A DNA stretch of 64,000 nucleotides. Source: Kordia sp. SMS9 (GTDB lineage: Bacteria > Bacteroidota > Bacteroidia > Flavobacteriales > Flavobacteriaceae). The notes under the pieces were generated by a model. That model saw only the letters and a list, made by a program, of their open reading frames with translations, did not search any database and was not told the DNA's origin. Position 1 is the first letter of the stretch, and each line of letters opens with the position of its first letter. The stretch is from NCBI RefSeq assembly GCF_003352465.1, contig NZ_CP031153.1:1850465-1914464 (forward strand), written 5' to 3'. Position numbers and translations under genes: made by a program. Shown in pieces: positions 45,228 to 54,045 of the stretch.

Positions 45228-45235
45228 TATATTTG
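45228..45235 (+). promoter_or_regulatory. -7 promoter element of the exporter operon
   Basis: TATATTTG is a perfect TAnnTTTG match, 87 bp before the ATG of the ABC transporter gene. The long AT-rich leader holds no frame. Confidence 0.65.
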
Positions 45236-45321
45236 CGTTCGTGAATATTAAAAAATGAAAATTCGTTGCATTTATTATGTATTCAAAAACGTAGTAAGTG
45301 AACGCTTTTAAGATATAAACT

Positions 45322-46983
45322 ATGGCAAACACTCAATTAACACCTTGGCAACGATTTGTTGGCTTGATTCAACTGGAGAAAAGAGATATTTTTCAGATTC
45401 TCTATTATGCCATTTTCGCAGGAATTGTGGCGTTATCATTGCCGCTAGGAATTCAGTCAATTATCAACTTAATTCAAGGAGCGCAAGTATCTACTTCTTG
45501 GGTAGTGTTGGTAATTTTAGTGACTTTAGGTGTAGTGTTTACTGGCGCATTACAACTCATGCAATTGCGAATTATAGAAACGATTCAGCAACGTATTTTT
45601 ATGCGTGCTTCATTTGAGTTGAGTTATCGCTTTCCTAAAATTAGAATGGACGAGCTGCGCAATTATTATCCGCCAGAACTCGCCAACCGATTTTTTGATA
45701 CATTGACCATTCAAAAAGGATTGTCAAAAATATTAATAGATGTTCCGTCTGCATTGTTGCAAATTTTATTTGCGCTGATTCTACTTTCATTTTACCATCC
45801 GTTTTTTATCATTTTTGGAGTCTTGCTGGTAGCACTCATATATATTGTCTTTAAATACACGGCAAAAAGAGGATTACAAACCAGTTTGGAAGAATCGAAA
45901 AATAAATATAAAGTCGCACATTGGATTCAAGAAGTTGCTCGAACGATGGTAAGTTTCAAACTTTCAGGAAATACCAGTTTAGCACTCAAAAAAAATGATG
46001 TGTTGGTGGAAAAATATTTGAAAGCGCGCGAAAGTCATTTCCGCGTGTTGGTATTGCAATTCATACAAATGATTTCCTTTAAAGTGTTAGTAACAGCTTC
46101 CTTATTATTAATTGGTGGCGCTTTGGTGCTGAATCAAGAAATGAATATTGGTCAGTTTGTCGCGGCAGAAATCATCATTTTATTAGTAATTGGTTCTGTT
46201 GAAAAATTGATTGTTGGATTGGAATCTTTTTATGATGTGTTAACTTCTATAGAAAAATTAGGGCAAGTTGTTGATAAAGGATTAGAAGCACAAGAAGGAG
46301 AAACGCCTGATTTTACAGAAGAAATGGTGATTGAGCTTGACAAAACTTCTTATAAGGTTTTTGGGAGAGAAAAGCCAATTTTACATAATGTCTCTTTTAA
46401 AATTCTGCCAAAAAGTAGAATCTTAATTCAGGGTGAAAGCGGTTCTGGAAAATCAAGTTTATTACGAATGATTGCTGGTGTAATTGCGCCAACTTCGGGA
46501 AGTATTTATATCAACTCTTTCTCGATTTCCAGTTTGTTTTTAAATCATTACCGTACACACTTAGGATTGTCACTTTCAGAAGAAACACCTTTTGAAGGAA
46601 CCGTACGGGAAAATCTTGCGTTTGGAAATGAAGACGTATCTGATGAGCGTATTTTTTGGGCATTAGAAAAAGTAGGTTTGACACAATTTATCAAAGAACA
46701 ATCACAAGGATTACAGACAATTTTACATCCGGAAGGAAAACAAATTTCATATAATATTTCTAAGAAAATAGTATTGGCAAGAGCCATTATTAAAAATCCA
46801 AAAGTGCTCATCCTTGAAGATCCACTAGATCAATTTAATACGCAAGAAAGCAATGAAATTATCGACTTTTTAACGGATCCGTCAAATCCGTGGGCATTAA
46901 TTGTAGTGAGCAGCAACGAACGTTGGAAAACACATTGCGGAGAACGAATAACATTGGTTAAAGGAGAAATTAAAAATACATAA
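45322..46983 (+). CDS. ABC-type exporter, fused permease and ATPase with degenerate ATPase motifs
   Basis: A 553-residue half-transporter: membrane domain with about six helices (1-310) and an ATPase domain (about 330-553). The Walker A GESGSGKSS (371-379) is intact. The signature LSGGQ reads ISYNI, Walker B ends in LILEDP instead of LILDE, the Q-loop Gln is Ser, and the H-loop His is Ser (VVSSNERW). There is no N-terminal C39 peptidase, so leader cleavage needs another protein. With the HlyD and TolC proteins downstream it forms a type I secretion system, probably exporting the peptides at 49878 and 53747. Confidence 0.9.
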   Translation: MANTQLTPWQRFVGLIQLEKRDIFQILYYAIFAGIVALSLPLGIQSIINLIQGAQVSTSWVVLVILVTLGVVFTGALQLMQLRIIETIQQRIFMRASFELSYRFPKIRMDELRNYYPPELANRFFDTLTIQKGLSKILIDVPSALLQILFALILLSFYHPFFIIFGVLLVALIYIVFKYTAKRGLQTSLEESKNKYKVAHWIQEVARTMVSFKLSGNTSLALKKNDVLVEKYLKARESHFRVLVLQFIQMISFKVLVTASLLLIGGALVLNQEMNIGQFVAAEIIILLVIGSVEKLIVGLESFYDVLTSIEKLGQVVDKGLEAQEGETPDFTEEMVIELDKTSYKVFGREKPILHNVSFKILPKSRILIQGESGSGKSSLLRMIAGVIAPTSGSIYINSFSISSLFLNHYRTHLGLSLSEETPFEGTVRENLAFGNEDVSDERIFWALEKVGLTQFIKEQSQGLQTILHPEGKQISYNISKKIVLARAIIKNPKVLILEDPLDQFNTQESNEIIDFLTDPSNPWALIVVSSNERWKTHCGERITLVKGEIKNT

Positions 46984-46986
46984 GAC

Positions 46987-48348
46987 ATGCTAAATATCAC
47001 AAACAATAAGTTAAACAAAAAGGTGAAGCTGACGCAGTATTCATCCGGGAAGCTTGTCTTTAATAAAAAATATTACAAGCAATTAAATCGGTTTTTATTT
47101 GTGTTTGCGGTCATTGTCATCATCGTGCTGTTTTTGCCATGGACGCAGAATATTACAGGACAAGGGCAAGTAACAACTTTACAACCCGATCATCGTCCGC
47201 AAACGATTCAATCGCAAATTCCAGGACGAATTGAACAATGGTATGTGCGAGAAGGTGACTCTGTTCATAAAGGAGATACTATTCTTAAAATATCGGAAGT
47301 AAAAAGTGAATATTTTGACGATCGTTTGGTGGAAAGAACTGGTGATCAAATCAAAGCGAAATCTTCTTCTGTTGTCGCCTACAAAGGTAAAATTGATGCA
47401 CTAGCGCGTCAAGTAACAGCTTTATTGAGAGAAAGAGACCTCAAACTAGAGCAAACCCAAAACAAACTATTGCAAGCGCGTCTCAAAATTAAAGGCGATA
47501 GTATTGATGTGGAAGCAGCACGCATCAACAAAAGGATTGCACAAACACAATTTGACCGTGTAGTTACCTTAGAAGCTGAAGGTTTGGCAGCGACCAAAGA
47601 TGTAGAAGAAAAGCGTTTAAAACTTCAAGAAACTGAAGCGAAATTAATTTCACTTGAAAATAAATACTTAGCCAATAAAAACGATATCATCAATGCGCAA
47701 ATAGAATTATCGAGAACGCAAGCTTCGTATGCAGATAAAATTTCCAAAGCGCAAAGTGATCGCTATACCGCACAATCAAGTCAGTTTGATACAGAAGCTC
47801 AGGTTACAAAATTGCAAACGGATTATACAAATTATAAAGAACGAAGCGATTTGTTATACATTCTGGCGCCGCAAGATGGATTTATCAACAAAGCCATCAT
47901 AGGCGGAATTGGAGAAACCTTTAAAGAAGGTGAAAAACTGGTAAGCATTATGCCGTCTAATTACGATTTGGCAGTAGAAACCTTTGTGCGACCTATTGAT
48001 TTGCCATTGCTTCATATTGGGGAAAAAGTACGTGTGCAATTTGATGGTTGGCCTGCAATTGTTTTTAGCGGATGGCCCAATATTTCCTACGGAACGTACG
48101 GTGCTAAAGTAGTCGCTATTGAAAACTTTATCAGCGATAATGGAAAATACAGAATATTATTAGCGCCAGATGAAACCGATCATGAATGGCCAGAAGCAAT
48201 TCGTGTAGGTTCAGGTGCAAGAACCATTGCATTACTGGAAGATGTGCCAATTTGGTTTGAGTTGTGGCGACAGTTAAATAGTTTTCCGCCTAACTTTTAT
48301 CAGCCAGACGATAAAACTGCAGGTAAAGATTCTAAAGATAAGAAGTAA
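46987..48348 (+). CDS. HlyD family periplasmic adaptor
   Basis: A 453-residue membrane fusion protein. One membrane helix lies at about 34-54, then a biotinyl-lipoyl-like half (IPGRIEQWYVREGDSVHKGDTIL). A long coiled coil follows (about 115-285, RDLKLEQTQNKLLQARLKIK and on), then the second lipoyl half (LYILAPQDGFINKAIIGGIGE) and beta-barrel domains. It would link the inner-membrane ABC protein to the outer-membrane TolC protein. It lies 3 bp after the ABC gene and 5 bp before the TolC-like gene, so the three form one operon. Confidence 0.94.
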   Translation: MLNITNNKLNKKVKLTQYSSGKLVFNKKYYKQLNRFLFVFAVIVIIVLFLPWTQNITGQGQVTTLQPDHRPQTIQSQIPGRIEQWYVREGDSVHKGDTILKISEVKSEYFDDRLVERTGDQIKAKSSSVVAYKGKIDALARQVTALLRERDLKLEQTQNKLLQARLKIKGDSIDVEAARINKRIAQTQFDRVVTLEAEGLAATKDVEEKRLKLQETEAKLISLENKYLANKNDIINAQIELSRTQASYADKISKAQSDRYTAQSSQFDTEAQVTKLQTDYTNYKERSDLLYILAPQDGFINKAIIGGIGETFKEGEKLVSIMPSNYDLAVETFVRPIDLPLLHIGEKVRVQFDGWPAIVFSGWPNISYGTYGAKVVAIENFISDNGKYRILLAPDETDHEWPEAIRVGSGARTIALLEDVPIWFELWRQLNSFPPNFYQPDDKTAGKDSKDKK

Positions 48349-48353
48349 TAGCT

Positions 48354-49754
48354 ATGAGATACATTTTTCTTTTTCTTGTACTTCTTTTCAGTGGAAAGGT
48401 TGCTGCTCAAATAGACAATCCGTTAGATTCTATCATGTCTTTGGATGAATATTTAGGATATGTAAAAACCTACCATCCTATTGTAAAGCAGGCAAATTTA
48501 ATCATCAGTGAAAGCGAAGCAAAGCTCTTAAAATCGCGTGGTGCTTTTGATCCGAAATTGGAAGTGGATTACGATCGGAAAAAATTCAAAAACACAGAAT
48601 ATTACGATAAACTCAATGCCACATTCAAAATTCCGACTTGGTATGGTGTGGAATTCAAAGCAAATTTTGAAGAAAACACAGGAGAGTTTTTAAACCCAGA
48701 ATTTTCTGTACCGACAGACGGACTGTATAGTGCGGGCGTTTCGGTGTCGTTAGCAAGAGGTTTTTTGATGAATGAACGCATGGCGATGCTCAAACAAGCA
48801 AAACTATTTACACAACAAGCACAAGCAGATCAACAATTATTGGTCAACGAAATTTTGTATGAAGCCTCAATTACGTATTTCAAATGGTTAAAAACATTTC
48901 GAAATCGTCAAGTATTTGAGTCGTTTCTATCCAATGCACAATTGCGTTTTGATGGAATTAAAAGAAGTTACCAAGCTGGCGAAAAAGCGGCAATTGATAC
49001 CTTGGAAGCGCGTTTAACACTCAATACACGAAAACTCGATCTGGAAAAAGCGCGCATCAAATACATCAAAACGTCGTTAGAACTTTCTAACTTTTTATGG
49101 TTAAATAATGACACGCCTGTAGAATTGCGTCCGTCGATTCAACCCGATACAGAAACGGTAAACCGAATTGACGAAGTATTGAATGTTACCGGATTTGATA
49201 ATGAAGATTTTGATGTAGAAGCGCATCCAAAAATTCAGTCGTTAAACCTAAAATATGAAAGCTTAGTGCTCAATCGGCGTTTGAAACAGAACAACCTATT
49301 GCCACAAATTGATTTACAGTACAACTTTTTAAGTCAAACACCTGATGAAGCAGGAACCTTCAATACGCAAAATTACAAAGCTGGATTAAACATCAGTTTT
49401 CCATTATTTTTGAGGAAAGAACGCGGAGATTTGCGTTTGGCAAAATTAAAACTACAAGATGTAGATTTTGAACGTACGACCACGCGGGTAAATCTGAAAA
49501 ACAAAATAGATGCCGTTACACAAGAAATTGAGTCGTATCAAATACAAAATCAGCTCACAGAAGAATTGGTAGAAGATTATGAAGTAATGTTGAGAGCAGA
49601 AGAGCGAAAATTTTTCTTGGGAGAAAGTTCGTTGTTCTTAGTCAATTCGCGAGAGGCAAAATTGATAGAAAATTTACTTAAAGCCATTGAGTTGGAAAAT
49701 AAATACTTTAAAACCAAAGCGAGTTTATTTAACATTATGGCGAATACGTTGTAA
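48354..49754 (+). CDS. TolC family outer-membrane efflux protein
   Basis: A 466-residue protein with a signal peptide (MRYIFLFLVLLFSGKVAAQ) and the long alpha-helical repeats of TolC: VKTYHPIVKQANLIISESEA at the first hairpin and LKNKIDAVTQEIESYQIQNQ in the second half. It forms the channel through the outer membrane for substrates delivered by the ABC/HlyD pair. Its last bases (AACATTATGGCGAATACG) recur as a relic at 53620-53648, which marks the left edge of a tandem duplication. A bidirectional terminator follows at 49781-49810. Confidence 0.93.
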   Translation: MRYIFLFLVLLFSGKVAAQIDNPLDSIMSLDEYLGYVKTYHPIVKQANLIISESEAKLLKSRGAFDPKLEVDYDRKKFKNTEYYDKLNATFKIPTWYGVEFKANFEENTGEFLNPEFSVPTDGLYSAGVSVSLARGFLMNERMAMLKQAKLFTQQAQADQQLLVNEILYEASITYFKWLKTFRNRQVFESFLSNAQLRFDGIKRSYQAGEKAAIDTLEARLTLNTRKLDLEKARIKYIKTSLELSNFLWLNNDTPVELRPSIQPDTETVNRIDEVLNVTGFDNEDFDVEAHPKIQSLNLKYESLVLNRRLKQNNLLPQIDLQYNFLSQTPDEAGTFNTQNYKAGLNISFPLFLRKERGDLRLAKLKLQDVDFERTTTRVNLKNKIDAVTQEIESYQIQNQLTEELVEDYEVMLRAEERKFFLGESSLFLVNSREAKLIENLLKAIELENKYFKTKASLFNIMANTL

Positions 49755-49780
49755 GGCTTCATATTGTAAAAATTGCAAAC

Positions 49781-49810
49781 AAAAATCCCAGTCGCACCAC
49801 TGGGATTTTT
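49781..49810. terminator. Bidirectional terminator, module A
   Basis: AAAAATCCCAGT (49781-49792) pairs with ACTGGGATTTTT (49799-49810). It lies between the convergent TolC-like gene and peptide A and could serve both. Its copy in module B is at 53683-53712. Confidence 0.88.
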
Positions 49811-49877
49811 TAATTTCACTAGTGTCGTAATGATACGATATAGCTTTTTACTGATAATTAAGAAAATGCTCAAGTAA

Positions 49878-50066
49878 TCAATCAGGACATAACTCTGTTG
49901 GAGAATCCGCGCATATAGTTTTCGGTTTTGATTTTGGTCCGCAACACAATTCGCAAATAGTAGCAAAAGTAACGTCGGTGCCTCCAGTAATTGATTCTAA
50001 TCCTGTTAAAGCAGAAATGCTCAATTTTTTTAATGTTAATTGTTTTGTGTGATTTGTTTTTCGCAT
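49878..50066 (-). CDS. GG-leader precursor peptide A
   Basis: A 62-residue peptide with leader MRKTNHTKQLTLKKLSIS and GG at residues 28-29 (LESITGG). The 33-residue core holds five Cys (CELCC, C52, C60) and several Thr/Ser. The leader is related to the LxLxKKxIS type of class I lanthipeptides, and its close relative is peptide B at 53747. It lies downstream of regulator A on the same strand but has its own candidate promoter (TACTTTTA, 50099-50092) and a palindrome upstream. It is the likely cargo of the exporter that ends 124 bp away. Confidence 0.85.
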   Translation of the reverse strand: MRKTNHTKQLTLKKLSISALTGLESITGGTDVTFATICELCCGPKSKPKTICADSPTELCPD

Positions 50067-50091
50067 GGTCAAATATTTTTATGATTCAGTA

Positions 50092-50163
50092 TAAAAGTAT
50101 TATAAGTTTTAAGGAAAAACGATGTGATTTTGATTGGATTTCGTGCAATTTATAAATTGCACG
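50092..50163 (-). promoter_or_regulatory. Candidate operator and promoter of peptide A
   Basis: A 22-bp perfect palindrome (50142-50163) contains TGCAATTTATAAATTGCA. Its CAATTTATAAATTG core begins 60 bp upstream, on the minus strand, of a -7-like TACTTTTA (50099-50092). Before peptide B the same core stands 60 bp from TACATTTA. Confidence 0.75.
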
Positions 50164-50169
50164 GCGATT

Positions 50170-51909
50170 TTATGATCTTTCAAGTTGTCGCATAAAATCG
50201 GAAGGTTTGATTCCTGTTTTTCTTTTAAATGCTCTGGTAAATGATTGTGAATTGTTAAAACCTACCTCAAGGGCAATGGCTTGAAAAGTATACAAACGAA
50301 AATGTGTGTCAGATTGAATTTTATGGATGGCATAATCAATTCGTAAATCGTTTAAATACGCGGCAAACTTTTTGTTTTTGTAAGTATTGATAACCTTGGA
50401 AAGGTAAGCGGAATTTGTTTTAAATTGCTTCGATAAGCTCGTCAATGTAATGTCTGATTTGATGTACGCATGCTTTGTTTCAAAAGTATACAGCGAGGAA
50501 AGTATTTGCTCAATAATATCATCGGCCAAGCCAATTTTTTGAACTTCTGCTTCATCAATTTTAACAGGTTTCTTTGGAGATTTTTGTGCTTTTTCATGAT
50601 TTTTCACAAACTCCTGAAAACGTTTTTTAATTTGTCGTTGTTTGATGTAAAACGCAGTCAGCACGAAGATAAAAATAATGCCAACGATCAAAGCTATAAT
50701 TTTAAATGTTGCATGCTTTTTATCTTTTTGATTCAATGCTTTATTTAATGCTTTCTGTTTCTCCAGAAGTTCCCTGCGATCAAATGTTTTTTTAATCTTA
50801 TCGCTCAATGTCAAATAATCTTCCTTGTGAATATTATAAGCGTATAATGCTTTTTCAATATATTTTACGGCATTCGTTTTGTCATTGACTTTTTTATAAT
50901 ACTTATACAAAGCGTCGTATGATTCCATTAAATTCGAGGAAAAATTATAGGGATATTTTGTAAAAACTGAATCTACTTTTTTATAATATGAAATTGCTTT
51001 TTTCTCTTGTTGTAATACCTCGTATGCTTTTGCGGAGTAAAAAAAACCATTCATAACCGTGTATTTTTGAATATCTTGATCCAAAGAATCAATAGCATTT
51101 TTTATGGATACAATTGCTTTTTGATACTTTTCTTCATGAAAAGAAATAATTCCTGCATACACTTTAAAAGATTTCACATATCCTTTATTAAGTCTCCGAG
51201 CTAAATTATACCCTGCGGTATTATATTTTTTAGCGGAATCTAAAACACGGGTTTCTGTATAAATATCGGCTAGCGCTAAATGTGTACGTAAAAAATCATG
51301 TTCATCTCTCTCCGAACTTTTCAATTCATACACATAACATTCTTTAAAAAGTAACAAGGCCTCTTCATACAATTCTAGATGTCTTTTTAAAATTCCAATA
51401 TTATGTTTATTTACATATATCAATTCCTCATTATTATTTACTTCGGCATATTCAATAGCTTTTAAATGATTTTCTAAGGCTTCCTTGTAACTGCCTTTTT
51501 CAGATAAAATAGCTCCTTTATATGTATAAAAAATAGCAGGATATTGTACATTTTTCAAATCTTTACTAATCTCAGCACCTTTATCATAATAGATAAAACT
51601 TTTCCTAAAATTATGATCGTTAGCAAAGCCTAGTAATTCATAACCTTTTACCATTTCCAAACGTTCATTGGTTTTAGTAGCTTTTGCAATATAAGTTTTG
51701 GCATATATTAATCTACGTGTAGAATCTTTTCGATCAGTATTAAAAGCAGCTCGCAACTCTTTGTAGGATTTGGATGCTAATGAATCAGGAATGGTAAACT
51801 CAAAATTTTCCTGCGCAAAAGGAACAGCACAGTATAAAATAAACAGCGAGAAGGGTACTCTATTTTTCAACAGACTTGTGAAATAGTTACATATAAAATT
51901 ATATATCAT
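50170..51909 (-). CDS. Membrane-anchored TPR sensor / AraC-type regulator A
   Basis: A 579-residue one-component regulator. A signal sequence (about 15-33) is followed by five or more TPR-like helical repeats (about 40-395), which would lie in the periplasm. A membrane helix follows (about 400-421, IIALIVGIIFIFVLTAFY), then a basic linker and an AraC-type HTH at the C-terminus (about 480-579: LTSLSKQFKTNSAYLSKVIN; AIALEVGFNNSQSFTRAF). It would detect a periplasmic signal and bind DNA directly. Its probable sites are the CAATTyATAAAT elements around it. Regulator B is its paralogue. Confidence 0.92.
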   Translation of the reverse strand: MIYNFICNYFTSLLKNRVPFSLFILYCAVPFAQENFEFTIPDSLASKSYKELRAAFNTDRKDSTRRLIYAKTYIAKATKTNERLEMVKGYELLGFANDHNFRKSFIYYDKGAEISKDLKNVQYPAIFYTYKGAILSEKGSYKEALENHLKAIEYAEVNNNEELIYVNKHNIGILKRHLELYEEALLLFKECYVYELKSSERDEHDFLRTHLALADIYTETRVLDSAKKYNTAGYNLARRLNKGYVKSFKVYAGIISFHEEKYQKAIVSIKNAIDSLDQDIQKYTVMNGFFYSAKAYEVLQQEKKAISYYKKVDSVFTKYPYNFSSNLMESYDALYKYYKKVNDKTNAVKYIEKALYAYNIHKEDYLTLSDKIKKTFDRRELLEKQKALNKALNQKDKKHATFKIIALIVGIIFIFVLTAFYIKQRQIKKRFQEFVKNHEKAQKSPKKPVKIDEAEVQKIGLADDIIEQILSSLYTFETKHAYIKSDITLTSLSKQFKTNSAYLSKVINTYKNKKFAAYLNDLRIDYAIHKIQSDTHFRLYTFQAIALEVGFNNSQSFTRAFKRKTGIKPSDFMRQLERS

Positions 51910-51922
51910 TTTGGTAGTACAT

Positions 51923-51999
51923 TAAATGTATCGCTTGAGTTTAAATATAGTATTTTTTTTACTTAAAAATCGCCATAAACCTGCGCAATTCATAAATCG
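51923..51999 (-). promoter_or_regulatory. Possible promoter of regulator A
   Basis: On the minus strand TACATTTA (51930-51923) stands 14 bp before the start. The CAATTCATAAATcG element at 51986-51999 is about 69 bp upstream of it, so the regulator may control its own gene. Weaker than the other examples. Confidence 0.4.
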
Positions 52000-52090
52000 T
52001 AGCATATATGACAATTCATAAATTGATTAGTGCAATTCATAAAAAGAAAAATGCAATACTTTTTTTATCGTCAATACGAAACTACTTTTA
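51986..52090 (+). promoter_or_regulatory. Candidate operators and promoter of lipoprotein A
   Basis: Three direct copies of the element: CAATTCATAAATCG (51986), CAATTCATAAATTG (52012) and CAATTCATAAAAAG (52033). The last two are 21 bp apart, two helical turns. The last begins exactly 50 bp before a -7-like TACTTTTA (52083-52090). The whole arrangement recurs before lipoprotein B. Confidence 0.75.
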
Positions 52091-52216
52091 TCCTGTTGCA
52101 ACACTTCACTTACGCTGCATAAACCAAAAAGCTGTAGGCTGAAATTGAGGAGATATTCAGAAAATCCTAGGTTCTACACAGAACAAAAGAGTATGAATCA
52201 CAAAAATTCAGTTATT

Positions 52217-53578
52217 ATGAAAATAAGGCAAATAAAATTACTACTAATCTCACTATTGCTCATTGGCTTACATTCGTGTTCTAATGAAGAAACTTTAGAT
52301 AGTGAAAACGACCCAATCGTATCAGGTCAACTAGATGTAAGTAAACAATCTGAAGTACATCAAGGACTGTTTGAGTATGCGCGACTCATGTCTCTCGCAA
52401 TTCAAAAACACGATAATATGAACGAATTACTGCAAACAGAAACATTGCGCTTAGAAAGACGTGGGTATTACGAGCAGGAATTCTTTGTGGGAATGCAAGG
52501 AGAATCAGAAATGAAAGGGTTTTCAGGAAAATCACTCAATCAAATCTTAGCAACTGTTGACGATGCAAAATCAGAGGTGAATATTAAGGAGTTTTTAAAT
52601 ATCAATCCTGGGATGTCGGTACTACTTGCAGGAGATATAAGTACAGATGTGTTTTCTAATCGCGTCTATGTAGATAATAACTTTGACGATCAAGATTCAA
52701 TGGAAGTGGTGCATTACTATGAAAACGGAATCATGTATACGGAACCATTATTTGTAGAACGTTATAAAAAATCATTTGTGGTACGTACAAGTGAAGTATA
52801 CATGGGCGTAAAGACAAGTCCGCTAAGTAAGGTTGAAGAAAAGAGTGCTTCGGTACTATTTACGTATGACGATGGAAGATCGGTGATTGTCAATGCCGGA
52901 TTTATTGAAACGCCAAATTCCAAACTGTATGACGATGACGATATATATGATCCAGGATCAGGACCTTATGAAGGACCAGATGATCCATTAATTGATGATG
53001 GGAATACAAACCCTGGAAACCCTGGCGGCGGCGGAAATCCTTGTACTGCAACATGTGAACGCGACTGTGTAAATGGAACAGAAAACCTTTGGCGTTTAAG
53101 AACAACAAATGATTATGACCACCAATTTCTTGGAGGAAAAGGAGAATGGTTCTTTATAATTATATGGGCAAATGACGCTAATTATACAATACAAAACGGT
53201 ACTGTGGTAACCACTGGGTCACCATTAAGTTATTTGCGTACAGGAGAAATAAAAGTAAAAGATGATAATTCTTGGCATACTCCGAATTTTAGTTCCATCA
53301 TTTGGAATCCAAACGAAAGTCCTACCAATCCAAACCCAGATGGAGATCGAATGAAGGTAATTTGTTTTGAGTCAGATGGCGGAAGTGCTAGAAACTTTCA
53401 ATCAACATTGAGTTTTAAAGTATTTGGGGCGAATTTGTCAATACCAATCAACTTTACGATTAATAATGGAGATGATTTCATTGGAGAATACATTGTTGAC
53501 TATTGTCAAGATATTAGTTATAACGGATTTATATATCACCCAGCGGCAGTAGTTGATATACAACACAATGAGCGATAA
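52217..53578 (+). CDS. Large secreted lipoprotein A of unknown function
   Basis: A 453-residue protein with lipoprotein signal MKIRQIKLLLISLLLIGLHS and lipidated Cys21. The frame is open from 52145 but the signal fixes this start. The N-terminal half (about 40-235, LFEYARLMSLAIQKHDNMNE; GYYEQEFFVGMQGESEMKGF) is joined by an acidic, Gly/Pro-rich linker (about 250-290) to a C-terminal beta-rich domain opening CTATCERDC. I do not recognise either domain. It is divergent from regulator A. Its paralogue at 56105 shares most residues, so both halves are under selection. Confidence 0.88.
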   Translation: MKIRQIKLLLISLLLIGLHSCSNEETLDSENDPIVSGQLDVSKQSEVHQGLFEYARLMSLAIQKHDNMNELLQTETLRLERRGYYEQEFFVGMQGESEMKGFSGKSLNQILATVDDAKSEVNIKEFLNINPGMSVLLAGDISTDVFSNRVYVDNNFDDQDSMEVVHYYENGIMYTEPLFVERYKKSFVVRTSEVYMGVKTSPLSKVEEKSASVLFTYDDGRSVIVNAGFIETPNSKLYDDDDIYDPGSGPYEGPDDPLIDDGNTNPGNPGGGGNPCTATCERDCVNGTENLWRLRTTNDYDHQFLGGKGEWFFIIIWANDANYTIQNGTVVTTGSPLSYLRTGEIKVKDDNSWHTPNFSSIIWNPNESPTNPNPDGDRMKVICFESDGGSARNFQSTLSFKVFGANLSIPINFTINNGDDFIGEYIVDYCQDISYNGFIYHPAAVVDIQHNER

Positions 53579-53682
53579 ATAGAAAGTAAATAGAGGAATT
53601 ATAAAGTACAATATAAGTCAACATTATGGCAAATACGTAGTAAGGCTTTTAATATTGAACTCATTGTAAAAATTGCTACAGC

Positions 53683-53712
53683 AAAAATCCCAGTCGCGAA
53701 ACTGGGATTTTT
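53683..53712. terminator. Bidirectional terminator, module B
   Basis: AAAAATCCCAGT (53683-53694) pairs with ACTGGGATTTTT (53701-53712). It is the copy of the hairpin at 49781-49810, with the same stem and a changed loop. Confidence 0.88.
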
Positions 53713-53746
53713 TAGTTCATAATAATCGGTAAAAAATGTATGAAGT

Positions 53747-53917
53747 TTAACAACCTTCTAAAGTGTACATACACATATCTGGCGGATTGGTTTTTGTTGG
53801 AAGTCCACAATTATTTAAAGTTCGGGCTCCTGACATTCCTTTAATTTCCGCTAAGTTTGACACAGTAGCAATGCTTAGTTTTTTTAATTTCAATTCTTTT
53901 TTCTTTGTTTTACGCAT
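53747..53917 (-). CDS. GG-leader-type precursor peptide B
   Basis: A 56-residue peptide, too short for many gene callers, reading MRKTKKKELKLKKLSIATVS at its start. The leader matches peptide A (MRKT..., LxLKKLSI) and ends LAEIKGMSG, where the GG of peptide A has become GM. The core has three Cys and ends EGC. Its own promoter and palindrome are conserved (TACATTTA at 53949-53942; palindrome at 53993-54012). It corresponds by position to peptide A in module A. The changed cleavage site may alter processing. Confidence 0.82.
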   Translation of the reverse strand: MRKTKKKELKLKKLSIATVSNLAEIKGMSGARTLNNCGLPTKTNPPDMCMYTLEGC

Positions 53918-53941
53918 AGTCAAATGATTTATAATTTGTTG

Positions 53942-54012
53942 TAAATGTATTATATGTTTTACGTAAAATCCTTGTGTTTTCTAGTGTCATAGATGCAATT
54001 TATAAATTGCAT
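53942..54012 (-). promoter_or_regulatory. Candidate operator and promoter of peptide B
   Basis: A 20-bp perfect palindrome (53993-54012) with the same TGCAATTTATAAATTGCA centre as before peptide A. Its core begins 60 bp upstream of TACATTTA (53949-53942, minus strand), the same spacing as in module A. Confidence 0.75.
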
Positions 54013-54045
54013 GCATTTATTTGGTGCGAAGGGATAGTTGATACC

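Larger units (their letters stand above)
49731..53619. repeat. Tandem duplication, unit 1 (peptide-regulator-lipoprotein module A)
   Basis: The unit runs from the last codons of the TolC-like gene through peptide A, regulator A and lipoprotein A. The second unit starts at 53620 with a near copy of the same sequence (AACATTATGGCAAATACG and on). Gene order, strands, the CCCAGT terminator and the candidate operators are the same in both. Confidence 0.85.

Noticed and set aside
49577-49966. 129-codon minus-strand frame across the tolC-like gene end
   Set aside because: It overlaps the TolC-like gene, the terminator and peptide A, all of which are better supported.
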